Source: Paraburkholderia aspalathi (GTDB lineage: Bacteria > Pseudomonadota > Gammaproteobacteria > Burkholderiales > Burkholderiaceae). From it: a stretch of DNA of 64,000 nucleotides. The position numbers and the translations under genes are program-made. Positions 16,328 to 25,276 of this stretch are shown here, piece after piece; within the stretch, counting starts at the first letter, position 1; every line of letters starts with the position of its first letter. The notes beneath the pieces were generated by a model. It had not been told where the DNA came from. It was given only the letters and a program-made list of their open reading frames with translations, and did no database searches. The stretch is taken from assembly GCF_900116445.1 (NCBI RefSeq), contig NZ_FPBH01000021.1, positions 62,001-126,000 of the forward strand. The letters are read 5' to 3'.

Positions 16328-18310
16328 ATGTCGAGCAACCTCATCAATCTCGGACTCAGTGGACTGAACGCAGCCCAGTGGGGACTTACGACGACCGGCC
16401 AGAACATCAGCAACGCGTCGACGCCGGGCTACACGATCGAAACGCCGGTCTATGCGGAAGCCGGTGGCCAATACACGGGTTCCGGCTTTTTGCCGCAGGG
16501 CGTCTCGACCGTCACCGTGACGCGCCAGTACAGCCAGTATCTGACCACTGAGCTGAACAATGCGCAGAGCTCGGGCAGCTCGCTGTCCGCGTACAACACG
16601 ATGATCTCGCAGCTCAACAATCTGATCGGCAGCCCGACCGCCGGCATTGCGAGCGCGATCACCAGCTATTTCACCGGTCTGCAGAACGTCTCGAACAACG
16701 CCTCGAGTCTGGCCACCCGCCAGACCGCGATGAGCGGCGCGCAGACGCTCGCGAACCAGATCAATGCCGCGGGTCAGCAATACGACTCGCTGCGCCAGAG
16801 CGTCAACACGCAGCTCAGCAACACCGTTTCGCAGATCAATAGCTACACGCAGCAGATCGCCCAGCTGAACGGGCAGATCGCCGCCGCCAGCTCGCAAGGT
16901 CAACCGCCGAACCAGCTGATGGATCAACGCGATCAGGCTGTGTCGAACCTGTCGCAACTGATCGGCGTGAACGTCGTGAACAGCAACGGCAGCTATAGCG
17001 TGTTCATGGGCAACGGCCAGCCGCTCGTGTCGTCCACCAACAGCTACAACCTGGGCACCGCGCCTTCGACTGGCGACACCAGCGAACTGTCGGTGCAGTA
17101 TCTCGGCCTCGCCGGTGCGAACCCGGCCGCCGCGCCGCAAGATTTGCCTGACAGCAAAGTCACGGGCGGCACACTCGGTGGCCTGCTCGCATTCCGCAGC
17201 CAGACGCTCGATCCGGCCGAAGCGCAGCTCGGCGCGATTGCGGTGAGCTTCGCTTCGCAGGTCAACGCGCAGAACAGCCTCGGCATTACGCTTGCCGGCG
17301 CCCAGGGCGGCGCGCTGTTCTCGGTAGGCAGCCCGACCGTCTACGCGAATACGCAGAACACCGGCAACGCGTCGCTGAGCGTCTCGTTCGCGAATTCCGC
17401 GCAGCCGACCACCGGCGATTACACGCTGGCCTATAACGGCACCACCTACACGCTGACCGACAATTCGAGCGGCGCGGTGGTGGGCTCGGCGACCAATCTG
17501 AGCCAGCCGATCAACGGCCTGAATTTCTCGACCACCGGCACGATGAACCCCGGCGATTCGTTCACGGTCGAACCGACCCGTGGGGCGCTGAACAGCTTCA
17601 ACACCGCGACCACGGATCCTTCGGCGATCGCCGCTGCCGCACCGGTACTCGGTACCGCAACGGCGAGCAATACCGGCACGGGCACGATCACGCAAGGCAC
17701 GGTGACGGCCGGCTACACGATGCCGAATGCGACCACTACGCTGTCGTACAACGGCACGGGCCTGACCGGCTTCCCGGCGAACTCGACGGTAACGGTGACG
17801 GCCGGCACGCCGCCGACCACCACCACCTACAACACCGCCACGACGCCCGTCATTCCGTATTCGGCGACCACCGGCGCGACGCTGACGATCAACAACGCGA
17901 CAGCCGGCAGCATGAACGGCGTGACGGTGACGATCAGCGGCGCACCGGCTAGCGGCGACACGTTCACCATCGGCCCGAATACCGGCGCGAACAACGACGG
18001 CCGCAATGCGCTGGCGCTGTCGAACCTGTCCTCGGCGAAGGCTTTGGCCGGCGGCACGGTCACGCTGACGGGCGCGTATGCGAACTACGTCAACCAGGTC
18101 GGCAACCAGACCAACCAGATTCAGACCTCGAGCACGGCGCAGACCTCGCTGGTGACGCAGATCACCACCGCGCAGCAGTCGGTCTCGGGCGTGAACATCA
18201 ACGAAGAAGCAGCCAACCTGCTTCAGTATCAGCAGCTCTATCAGGCGAACAGCAAAGTCATCCAGACTGCGCAGACCCTGTTCCAGACGATACTTGGCAT
18301 CTTCCAGTGA
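16328..18310 (+). CDS. flgK: FlgK, hook-filament junction protein 1
   Basis: A 660-residue FlgK. The N-terminus is SSNLINLGLSGLNAAQWGLTTTGQNISNASTPGYT, and the C-terminal helical D0 region is VSGVNINEEAANLLQYQQLYQANSKVIQTAQTLFQTIL. Coiled coil around residues 150-200 (SQINSYTQQIAQLNGQIAAA) is typical. It is over 100 residues longer than enteric FlgK. The extra middle holds two Thr-rich beta modules (nt about 17359-17580 and 17673-17985), each ending in a P/G-rich GD-[ST]-F-T-[IV]-x-P motif that also occurs in FlgE and FlgL. FlgK is exported with FlgN as chaperone. Confidence 0.96.
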   Translation: MSSNLINLGLSGLNAAQWGLTTTGQNISNASTPGYTIETPVYAEAGGQYTGSGFLPQGVSTVTVTRQYSQYLTTELNNAQSSGSSLSAYNTMISQLNNLIGSPTAGIASAITSYFTGLQNVSNNASSLATRQTAMSGAQTLANQINAAGQQYDSLRQSVNTQLSNTVSQINSYTQQIAQLNGQIAAASSQGQPPNQLMDQRDQAVSNLSQLIGVNVVNSNGSYSVFMGNGQPLVSSTNSYNLGTAPSTGDTSELSVQYLGLAGANPAAAPQDLPDSKVTGGTLGGLLAFRSQTLDPAEAQLGAIAVSFASQVNAQNSLGITLAGAQGGALFSVGSPTVYANTQNTGNASLSVSFANSAQPTTGDYTLAYNGTTYTLTDNSSGAVVGSATNLSQPINGLNFSTTGTMNPGDSFTVEPTRGALNSFNTATTDPSAIAAAAPVLGTATASNTGTGTITQGTVTAGYTMPNATTTLSYNGTGLTGFPANSTVTVTAGTPPTTTTYNTATTPVIPYSATTGATLTINNATAGSMNGVTVTISGAPASGDTFTIGPNTGANNDGRNALALSNLSSAKALAGGTVTLTGAYANYVNQVGNQTNQIQTSSTAQTSLVTQITTAQQSVSGVNINEEAANLLQYQQLYQANSKVIQTAQTLFQTILGIFQ

Positions 18311-18320
18311 GGCGTTGAAC

Positions 18321-19541
18321 ATGCGCATCTCCAGTACGCAGTACTTCAATATGAACGTGGCGACGATGAGCGATCAGCAAGCTCAGTTGTCGCAGTTGTA
18401 TCAAGAGATCTCGAGCGGTGTGAGCCTCTCCACGCCGTCGGACAATCCGCTCGGCGCGGCGCAGGCAGTGCTGTTGAGCTCGACGGCGACGAGCCTGTCG
18501 CAGTACACGACCAACCAGAGCACGGCGCTCGCGTCGCTGCAGCAGGAAGATTCGACGCTCGGCAGCGTCAACACCGTGTTGCAGAGCATTCACACACTGG
18601 TGCTGCGTGCTGGCGACGGTTCGCTGAACGACGGCGACCGTGGCTCGATCGCGACGCAATTGCAGAGCTTGCGCAGCCAGTTGATGACGCTCGCCAATGC
18701 GACCGACCCGCAGGGCAACGCCCTGTTCGGCGGATATCAAAGCACCGCGCAGCCGTACACCACCAACTCGGCCGGCGTCGTGGCCTATTCGGGCGATACC
18801 GGCACGCCGAGCATGCAGATCACGTCCTCGCACACCATTCAGACGGGTGACAACGGGATTGCGATCTTCGGCAGCGTGGCGGCGATCGGCACCAGCTCCG
18901 TGCCGGCGGCGACGACCGGCAATACGGGCACCGGCGTGATCAGCACGGTGAGCCTGACGAACCCGACCAATCCGGCCAATGCGGATACGTACAAGATCAA
19001 CTTCTCGTCGGCGACTACCTACACGGTGACCCAGACCACGCCGACCGGTACGGTGACCACGGGCACGCCGCAAGCGTTCACGGCCGGCTCGGCGATTACG
19101 CTCGGCGGCCAGACGGTGAACATCACCGGCGCGCCGAACGCGGGCGACAGCTTCACGGTGACGCCGGCCACGCAAGGCAGCACGGATGTGTTCGCCAACC
19201 TGAGCCAGTTGATCACCACATTGCAAACGCCGGTGTCGGGCGGCGCTTCGACGGCGAGCTACCAGAGCGCGCTGACCACCAGCATGACCCAGCTCGAAAA
19301 CACGATGAACAACGTCGTGACCGCGCAGGCGGCAGTGGGTGGCCGCGAGCAGGAAGTGCAGGCATTGCAGACGGTCACGCAAACCAACACATTGCAGACG
19401 TCGAGCAACCTCGCGGATCTGACGCAGACCGACATGGCCAAGACGATCGGCCAGTACACGATGACGCAGAACGCGTTGCAAGCGGCGCAGCAGGCGTTTG
19501 TGAAGATTCAGAGCGTCTCGCTGTTCCAGTACCTGAATTAA
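18321..19541 (+). CDS. flgL: FlgL, hook-filament junction protein 3
   Basis: A 406-residue FlgL starting at ATG 18321, 10 bp after flgK (MRISSTQYFNMNVATMSDQQAQLSQLYQEISSG). The flagellin-like D0/D1 helices at both ends (PSDNPLGAAQAVLLSS; the C-terminal FVKIQSVSLFQYLN) are intact. The central domain includes a Thr-rich module (nt about 18928-19170) ending GAPNAGDSFTVTPA, resembling those in FlgE and FlgK. FlgL sits between FlgK and the filament. It is followed by a strong bidirectional terminator. Confidence 0.96.
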   Translation: MRISSTQYFNMNVATMSDQQAQLSQLYQEISSGVSLSTPSDNPLGAAQAVLLSSTATSLSQYTTNQSTALASLQQEDSTLGSVNTVLQSIHTLVLRAGDGSLNDGDRGSIATQLQSLRSQLMTLANATDPQGNALFGGYQSTAQPYTTNSAGVVAYSGDTGTPSMQITSSHTIQTGDNGIAIFGSVAAIGTSSVPAATTGNTGTGVISTVSLTNPTNPANADTYKINFSSATTYTVTQTTPTGTVTTGTPQAFTAGSAITLGGQTVNITGAPNAGDSFTVTPATQGSTDVFANLSQLITTLQTPVSGGASTASYQSALTTSMTQLENTMNNVVTAQAAVGGREQEVQALQTVTQTNTLQTSSNLADLTQTDMAKTIGQYTMTQNALQAAQQAFVKIQSVSLFQYLN

Positions 19542-19553
19542 GCGAGCAGTCTG

Positions 19554-19605
19554 AAACGAAGAAGGGCGGAAGCCGGCGTGAGCCGGTTCCGCCCTTCTTC
19601 GTTTT
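19554..19605 (+). terminator. Bidirectional terminator between flgL and fliR
   Basis: A stem of about 23 bp with one bulged G (AAACGAAGAAGGGCGGAA... pairing with ...TTCCGCCCTTCTTCGTTTT) and a GTGA loop. A-rich and T-rich flanks let it work for both flgL (plus) and fliR (minus). Confidence 0.93.
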
Positions 19606-19617
19606 GGGTAGGCTGCG

Positions 19618-20400
19618 CTACTTCAACCCCGCCGCCACGCGCCCCATCTGATCGAGGCCGACGTCGAACAGGCGCATGAAGAACGGAATCATGTTCGGGA
19701 TCATCAGTTGCAGGAGCAGCATGCCGATCAGCATCGTCAGCGGAAAGCCGATCTGGAATACGCCGATTTGCGGCGCGGCCCGGTTCAGGATGCCGAGCGA
19801 GATATTGGTGATCAGGAGCGCCACGACCACCGGCAGGGACAACAGCAGGCCCGCCGAAAACACCGTGCTGCCGAAATTCGCCAGCGTGCGCCAGCCGGGC
19901 GCGCCCAGAATGTTCGCCGACACCGGCACGGACTGGAACGTGGTCAGGAGCGCGCTGATCATTTGCAGATGGCCGTCGATCACCAGAAATACCAGCATTG
20001 CGATGGTGTTCATGTAGCTCGACAGCACCTGGCTCGAACTGCTGGCCTGCGCATCGAAGAATGTCGCGAAGCCGAGACCCATGCCGAGGCCGACGAAATC
20101 GCCGGTGGCGCTGATTGCCATGAACACGATCTGCATCGTCATGCCGAGCGCGATGCCGATCAGGAACTGGTTGACGATGATCCACACGCCTTCGGCGGAA
20201 AACACGGTGACCTGCGGCAGCGCGCCGAGTGTGGGCGCGACGATGATCGTGATGAAGGCCGCGAGGCCGATCTTCACGCGCGTGGGCAGCGAGCGGTTGC
20301 CGAGCACCGGTGCGGTCGCCACCAGCGCGAGAATCCGCGCGAACGGCCACAGGAACGCCGTGAGCCAGACGTTCAGTTGGGCGTAGGTGACGGAAAACAT
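19618..20400 (-). CDS. fliR: FliR, flagellar export gate protein
   Basis: A 260-residue polytopic membrane protein with the FliR N-terminus (VWLTAFLWPFARILALVATAPVLGNRSLPTRVKIGLAAFIT) and several further hydrophobic helices. FliR forms the type III export gate complex with FliP and FliQ. It is the last gene of fliLMNOPQR, 46 bp after fliQ, and is convergent with flgL. Confidence 0.95.
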   Translation of the reverse strand: MFSVTYAQLNVWLTAFLWPFARILALVATAPVLGNRSLPTRVKIGLAAFITIIVAPTLGALPQVTVFSAEGVWIIVNQFLIGIALGMTMQIVFMAISATGDFVGLGMGLGFATFFDAQASSSSQVLSSYMNTIAMLVFLVIDGHLQMISALLTTFQSVPVSANILGAPGWRTLANFGSTVFSAGLLLSLPVVVALLITNISLGILNRAAPQIGVFQIGFPLTMLIGMLLLQLMIPNMIPFFMRLFDVGLDQMGRVAAGLK

Positions 20401-20446
20401 GGCAGTGGGGAAGGGGGCAGGCGCCGAGCTGAGGCCGGGGCCGCGC

Positions 20447-20716
20447 TCAGTTGACGAGCGACGGGATGTTGGTGAGCGTCTGGCGCAGATAGTCGAGCAT
20501 GGTCGTCAACATCCACGGACCGGCGATCACCATCGTGACGGCGATCGCGAGCAGCTTCGGAATGAACGACAGCGTGGTTTCGTTGATCTGCGTGGCGGCC
20601 TGGAACAGGCTCACCACCAGACCGACCACCAGCGCGACCAGCAGCAACGGCGCGGCAAGCAACAGGCCGACATACATGGCCTGGTGCGCGAGCGTCATGA
20701 CGGATTCCTGATTCAT
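20447..20716 (-). CDS. fliQ: FliQ, flagellar export gate protein
   Basis: An 89-residue two-helix membrane protein (MNQESVMTLAHQAMYVGLLL; the second helix SFIPKLLAIAVTMVIAGPWML), the exact usual length. I rejected an upstream in-frame ATG that would add 27 non-conserved residues. FliQ packs around FliP/FliR in the export gate. Its neighbours are fliP upstream (38-bp gap) and fliR downstream. Confidence 0.95.
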   Translation of the reverse strand: MNQESVMTLAHQAMYVGLLLAAPLLLVALVVGLVVSLFQAATQINETTLSFIPKLLAIAVTMVIAGPWMLTTMLDYLRQTLTNIPSLVN

Positions 20717-20754
20717 GGCGTAGTACCGGAAGCGAGAAGAATTGAGTGAGCCCG

Positions 20755-21597
20755 TTAAACAAAGCTCTGCGCGAGCGAGCCGAGCAGCAGTTGCCAACCG
20801 TCGACCAGCACGAACAGCATCAGCTTGAACGGTAGCGAGATGGTGGCGGGCGACACCATCATCATCCCCATCGACATCAGCACGCTCGCCACCACCATGT
20901 CGATGATGAGGAACGGGATGAAAATCGTGAAGCCGATCTGAAAGCCCGTTTTCAGTTCGCTCGTCACGAACGACGGCACCAGCAGCGACAGCGGCACGTC
21001 TTCCGGGCCTTGCATGGGCGCGGCGTGCGAGATGCGGGCGAACAGGGCAAGATCGCTTTCGCGGGTCTGGCGCAGCATGAAGGTCTTGAACGGCGCCAAG
21101 CCGCGGCTGACTGCGGTCTCCATCGGCATCGAGCCTTCGGAGAATGGTTTGTAGCCGTCGTTATAGGCCTTGTCGAGTACCGGCGACATCACGAACAGCG
21201 TGAGGAACAGCGCGAGACCGACCAGCACCTGGTTAGGCGGCGTGGTGGTGGTGCCGAGCGCCTGACGCAGCAGCGACAACACGATGATGATGCGCGTGAA
21301 GCTCGTCATCATCAGCACCATCGCCGGCAGGAACGACAGCATCGTGAGCAGCAGCATCGTCTGCACGCTCAGCGAATACGTCGTACCGCCATTCGGACCC
21401 GGGCTCGTATTGAAGGCCGGCAAGCCGGCGGTTTGCGCGAACGACAGCGTCGGCAGCGCGAGCATCAGCGCCGGCAACACGACTGGCGCGACGCGGCGCA
21501 GGACGGGAATGACTTTCGAGGCGGCGCGGGACATGCGAGTGGCGTGCGTTTGATGTGCTGATTGCACGGGGTGCGCTGATAGAAGACTGAACTGCAT
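20755..21597 (-). CDS. fliP: FliP, flagellar export gate protein
   Basis: A 280-residue FliP. A cleavable-looking signal (VVLPALMLALPTLSFAQ) precedes the conserved block LLLTMLSFLPAMVLMMTSFTRIIIVLSLLRQALG. The C-terminal helices FLIIDMVVASVLMSMGMMMVSP and LFVLVDGWQLLLGSL are canonical. FliP pentamers form the core of the export gate. Its ATG shares one base with the fliO stop (TAATG), so the two are translationally coupled. Confidence 0.96.
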   Translation of the reverse strand: MQFSLLSAHPVQSAHQTHATRMSRAASKVIPVLRRVAPVVLPALMLALPTLSFAQTAGLPAFNTSPGPNGGTTYSLSVQTMLLLTMLSFLPAMVLMMTSFTRIIIVLSLLRQALGTTTTPPNQVLVGLALFLTLFVMSPVLDKAYNDGYKPFSEGSMPMETAVSRGLAPFKTFMLRQTRESDLALFARISHAAPMQGPEDVPLSLLVPSFVTSELKTGFQIGFTIFIPFLIIDMVVASVLMSMGMMMVSPATISLPFKLMLFVLVDGWQLLLGSLAQSFV

Positions 21598-22232
21598 TAC
21601 CGATCCCCGTTGCCTTGCCCGTTGAAACGTTTGCCCACTTCGCCTTTTAAAGCATCGCGAAAGCGTTGGCCGAAGGTGCCGGGCAGTGCTGAGCCTTTAC
21701 TCGATGCGTCCGATGCGCCGGGTTGCGTGCCTGCGACCGGATCGAGCGCGGCCGAACCGGCGGGCATGGTGTGCAGCAGACGCACATTGCCGGGGGCCGT
21801 GCCGAGCACGAGCCAAGTATCGCCGATCTCCACCACCGCGACCCGCTCCTTGCCGCCGAGCGAGGCGCCGCCGATCGTTTTCACGAGACCGCCGCGATTG
21901 GCCGGCTGCAAGCCGAAGCGGCGCGCGAGCCATGCACAGGCGAACACCAGGCCGATCACGACCAGCAGGCCGACGATGGTTTGCAGCACCGCGCCGACGC
22001 CGAGAGCCGGAACAGCGGTACCGGCCCCTACACCCGACGCGATTTTCGCGGCGTTGTTGACCGCGTTCATGTCGGCCGCGTGGGCGGCTGAAGGGGCGAG
22101 TGTCGCCACCGAGGTCACTGCGAACATCAGCGCCGGGGTGGCCGCTGCCGTCGTTGCCAGTGCTGCGAGCACAGCGCGATTGAGAACATTGCGCGACGCA
22201 TGCAGCATGGCGCGACCGGCAACGCGTTTCAT
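21597..22232 (-). CDS. fliO: FliO, FliP-assembly factor
   Basis: A 211-residue protein. It has an N-terminal signal segment ending near SAAHA and a single membrane helix (VLQTIVGLLVVIGLVFACAWLARRF). The conserved cytoplasmic FliO domain follows (GGASLGGKERVAVVEIGDTWLVLGTAPGNVRLLHTM). FliO helps build the FliP ring and is the least conserved export component. ATGA overlap with fliN and TAATG overlap with fliP show tight coupling. Confidence 0.92.
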   Translation of the reverse strand: MKRVAGRAMLHASRNVLNRAVLAALATTAAATPALMFAVTSVATLAPSAAHAADMNAVNNAAKIASGVGAGTAVPALGVGAVLQTIVGLLVVIGLVFACAWLARRFGLQPANRGGLVKTIGGASLGGKERVAVVEIGDTWLVLGTAPGNVRLLHTMPAGSAALDPVAGTQPGASDASSKGSALPGTFGQRFRDALKGEVGKRFNGQGNGDR

Positions 22233-22693
22233 CGATTCAGCTTCCGGATACGTTCGGACGGCGTGATGATGTCGGTCAGACGGATACCGAACTTGTCGTT
22301 CACGACCACCACTTCGCCCTGGGCGATCAGGCAGCCGTTGACCAGCACGTCCATCGGTTCACCTGCCATGCCGTCCAGTTCCACGACTGAGCCCTGCGCG
22401 AGTTGCAGCAGGTTGCGGATCGCGATCTTGGTGCGGCCGAGTTCGACGGTCATCTGGACGGGGATGTCCAGGATCATGTCGATGTCGTTGCGCGTCGAGG
22501 TCGGTTCGACCTTCGAGAGCGGCTGGAACACGCCGGCCGTGGTCGCGCTGACTTCCGTGTTGTCGTTCTGCTCGGCCAGCGCGCTGGCCCAGTCGGCCAT
22601 CGCCGCTTCGTCTTCGGCGCTGGTTGCGTCGGCGGCCAGTTGCGGCTCGCCAGCGGCCAGTTCGGCCTCAGTCTTTGCGTTCAGGTCACTCAT
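22229..22693 (-). CDS. fliN: FliN, C-ring switch protein
   Basis: A 154-residue FliN. The C-terminal SpoA/SPOA domain is clear: ILDIPVQMTVELGRTKIAIRNLLQLAQGSVVELD, then AGEPMDVLVNGCLIAQGEVVVVNDKFGIRLTDII. The N-terminal 75 residues are acidic and Ala-rich. ATG 22693 is preferred because AAGGA lies 8 nt upstream; ATG 22702 has no properly spaced site. FliN forms the base of the C ring with FliM and takes part in export-cargo docking through FliH. It overlaps fliM by 8 bp. Confidence 0.95.
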   Translation of the reverse strand: MSDLNAKTEAELAAGEPQLAADATSAEDEAAMADWASALAEQNDNTEVSATTAGVFQPLSKVEPTSTRNDIDMILDIPVQMTVELGRTKIAIRNLLQLAQGSVVELDGMAGEPMDVLVNGCLIAQGEVVVVNDKFGIRLTDIITPSERIRKLNR

Positions 22694-23684
22694 ATCCACC
22701 ATCCTTCATCGTGTCGGCTGCGCTGATCATTTTCTGGACCCGCAACGCGTACTGACCATTGAAAATTCCGTAGCCGCACTCCATCACCGGCACACCGTCG
22801 ACTTTCGCCGTGATGTGTTCGGGGATGTTGATCGGCAGAACATCGCCCTTGCGCATGTTCAGGATCTGTTCGAACGTGACCGGTACCTGGGCCAGGTCGG
22901 CGGTCAGTTCCACTTCTGCTGCCTGCACCTGTTGCGACAGCACGCGGACCCAGCGGCGGTCGACTTCGAGCGCCTCGCCCTGGATCGGCGACGAGAGAAT
23001 GTCGCGGATCGGCTCGATCATCGAATACGGCATGCAGATGTGCAGCGTGCCGCCCGTCGTGCCGAACTCGATCGAGAACTGCGTGACGATGACGATTTCG
23101 TTCGGCGTCGCCACGTTGGCGAACTGCGTATGCATTTCCGAGCGCACGAATTCGAACTGCAGCGGACGCACGCTTTTCCACGACGCCGCGTAGTGCTCGA
23201 ACGTGAGGTTGAGCAGCTTCATGATGATGCGCTGCTCGGTTGCCGTGAAATCGCGGCCTTCGACGCGGGTATGGAAACGCCCGTCGCCGCCGAACAGGTT
23301 GTCGACCACGAAGAACACCAGGTTCGGGTCGAACACGAACAGCGACGTGCCGCGCAACGGCTTCACGTGGACCAGGTTCAGGTTGGTCGGGATCGGCAGG
23401 TTGCGGGTGAACTCGCTGTACTTCTGCACTTTCACCGGGCCGACGGAAATTTCCGCCGAGCGCCGCATGAAGTTGAAGATGCCGACGCGCAACAGACGCG
23501 CGAAGCGGTCGTTGATGATTTCGAGGCCGGGCATCCGGCCGCGGACGATGCGTTCCTGCGTCGCGATGTTGTACGGGCGTACGCCCGCACGGTCGGTCTG
23601 CTCGGTTTCCGAGTCGGACTCGCCGGTGACGCCCTTGAGGAGGGCATCGACCTCCTCCTGGGACATGAACTCTTCGTGGCCCAT
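22686..23684 (-). CDS. fliM: FliM, C-ring switch protein
   Basis: A 332-residue FliM. The N-terminal SQEEVDALLKG is the CheY-P-binding segment. The CheC-like middle and the C-terminal SpoA domain (QVPVTFEQILNMRKGDVLPINIPEHITAKVDGVPVMECGYG) are in order. FliM links FliG to FliN and switches motor direction. It follows fliL by 65 bp and overlaps fliN. Confidence 0.97.
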   Translation of the reverse strand: MGHEEFMSQEEVDALLKGVTGESDSETEQTDRAGVRPYNIATQERIVRGRMPGLEIINDRFARLLRVGIFNFMRRSAEISVGPVKVQKYSEFTRNLPIPTNLNLVHVKPLRGTSLFVFDPNLVFFVVDNLFGGDGRFHTRVEGRDFTATEQRIIMKLLNLTFEHYAASWKSVRPLQFEFVRSEMHTQFANVATPNEIVIVTQFSIEFGTTGGTLHICMPYSMIEPIRDILSSPIQGEALEVDRRWVRVLSQQVQAAEVELTADLAQVPVTFEQILNMRKGDVLPINIPEHITAKVDGVPVMECGYGIFNGQYALRVQKMISAADTMKDGGYE

Positions 23685-23749
23685 TCCTTATTCCTCGTGC
23701 GTCCCGAAGCGGTTAATGATGGCAGCGCTAAATAACGTCACTGAGAACG

Positions 23750-24256
23750 TCACTGCACGACGAATTCGGTGAACAGCACGTCCTGGACGTGGATAGGCGC
23801 GGCGCCCTTATCGGTCGGCTGTTCGATCAGCGTCTGGAGTTCGGTGGCGAGTGCGCGTTTGCCTTCGAGCGGTGCGAGTTCTTCCGGATGTTTGTTCGAC
23901 AGTGCGAGGAGGATGCGGCTACGCACTTCCGGCATATGGTCGGAGAGTTCCTGCTGGGTTTTCGGGTCGTTGAGCTTGAGCGTCAGGCCGATCCGCAGGA
24001 AGTGTTGCTGGCCGTCGTCCGATTGCAGGTTGACTGTCATCGATTCGAGCGGGAAGAAGAGCGGCACGGGGAGCGGCGCCGGTGCGGCGGCGGTTGTCGC
24101 TGACGCGGGGGCCGGGGTGCGTTTGGACATGAAGAACCACACACCCGCGCCGGCAGCGCCTGCGGCGATGATCGCGATGAGGACGATCAGGATGATGCGC
24201 TTCAAGGGGCCCGGGGAAGCGGGCGCGGCTTGCTGGTTTGCGGTCGTGGTTGCCAT
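23750..24256 (-). CDS. fliL: FliL, stator-associated membrane protein
   Basis: A 168-residue FliL with a short cytoplasmic N-terminus and one membrane helix (IILIVLIAIIAAGAAGAGVWFFM, residues about 21-43). The periplasmic stomatin-like FliL domain reads FFPLESMTVNLQSDDGQQHFLRIGLTLKL and ends DVLFTEFVVQ. FliL surrounds the stator and supports torque. It is the first gene of fliLMNOPQR here. The usual fliK neighbour is displaced by a 0.9-kb inverted repeat, so its promoter must lie in or near that repeat, or transcription reads through it. Confidence 0.94.
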   Translation of the reverse strand: MATTTANQQAAPASPGPLKRIILIVLIAIIAAGAAGAGVWFFMSKRTPAPASATTAAAPAPLPVPLFFPLESMTVNLQSDDGQQHFLRIGLTLKLNDPKTQQELSDHMPEVRSRILLALSNKHPEELAPLEGKRALATELQTLIEQPTDKGAAPIHVQDVLFTEFVVQ

Positions 24257-24360
24257 GAGGTTTGCTTTGCTTGCCTTTAGTGCTGGTGATGGTGATTGTT
24301 GTTGATTTGCCTGCGGCGCGATGGGTCGAAAAGAAGGGTTATTGAGGGCTATCTCTGGTT

Positions 24361-25271
24361 TTTGCCTTTCAGGCGGGGGATTGCCTGACGGCGCGGGATT
24401 TAGGTTTTTTGCCTTTCAGCGGAAGATTGCCTGCGCGGCGCTTTTGTCAGTACTCGTAGGGCGTTGGCCTTGCCCTGATCTGGCTTTGGTGCCTTTCCTT
24501 GTTTTGTTAGTGGTCTATTAGCGTTGCCCCTGTGCGGGGCGGCACTTACTTTCTTTGCCGCCGCAAAGAAAGTAAGCAAAGAAAGCGGCTAGAAGCCCCT
24601 GCTAAGCGGGTCCCGCAGCTCGCTCAGGGTAGTGGTGCGACTGGAATCTGTGTTCGTGCCCCTGCATAGGCTTGTGACAAGGGCGTCATACTTCCGGCGG
24701 CGCTGCGCGCGCCGAAGAGCCGCTCATAAAACCACCCGTCACGTTTTGACGCCCACGCCTCTCCACCGGGCCGTGACTCGTCATTGCATCACCACCGCAG
24801 CCACACCCGCGCAGTGCCCCTGATTGCGGGGCACCGTCAAATCATTCGAGGTACGGGTTCCGGGTGAATGCATGAGCGCCTCGCCGAGGCGAAGCCGACG
24901 GCTCCCACAAACCAAAACCGAAGCCCATGGTTTCCCCTGCATACCCGTCCGCGACGCACGTAGTGCGGAGTGGGAGCTGATGACTCCTTTGTCACTAGCG
25001 CGGAATGTACGAGAACACGGATTCCAGTCGCACCACTACCCGCGGCAGACCACGGTGCCCACTTAGCAGGGGCTTCTAGCCGCTTTCTTTGCTTATCTTT
25101 CTTTGCGGCGGCAAAGAAAGTAAGTGCCGCCCCGCACAGGGGCAACGCTAATAGACCACTAACAATTCAAGGAAAGGCCAAAGCCCCAGGAACACTGACA
25201 AACAAGCGCCGCAAAGGCAAAAAACCTAAAACCAGCGCCGTCAGGCAATCCCCCGCCCGAACGGGCAAAAC
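24361..25271. repeat. Large imperfect inverted repeat between fliK and fliL
   Basis: Two arms, about 24361-24697 and 24979-25271, are inverted copies of each other around a centre of roughly 280 bp. The best stretch (24505-24573 against its partner at about 25096-25166) is identical for some 68 bp. Each arm also holds its own small palindrome, for example CTTACTTTCTTTGC / GCAAAGAAAGTAAG at 24545-24576. The centre holds a further hairpin (GTGCCCC / GGGGCAC at 24814-24834). The right end stops about 6 bp short of the fliK stop codon. Small reading frames inside (such as 24321-24521 and 25159-25590) read the same arm on opposite strands and look spurious. I recall similar intergenic repeats in Burkholderia-type genomes but cannot verify that here. 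Confidence 0.92.
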
Positions 25272-25276
25272 AACCA

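Noticed and set aside
18294..18320. Upstream start for flgL overlapping flgK
   Set aside because: ATG 18321 gives the conserved MRISSTQYF N-terminus; the added residues have no support.
16316..18349. 677-codon frame antisense to flgK
   Set aside because: Same shadow effect; flgK is certain on the plus strand.
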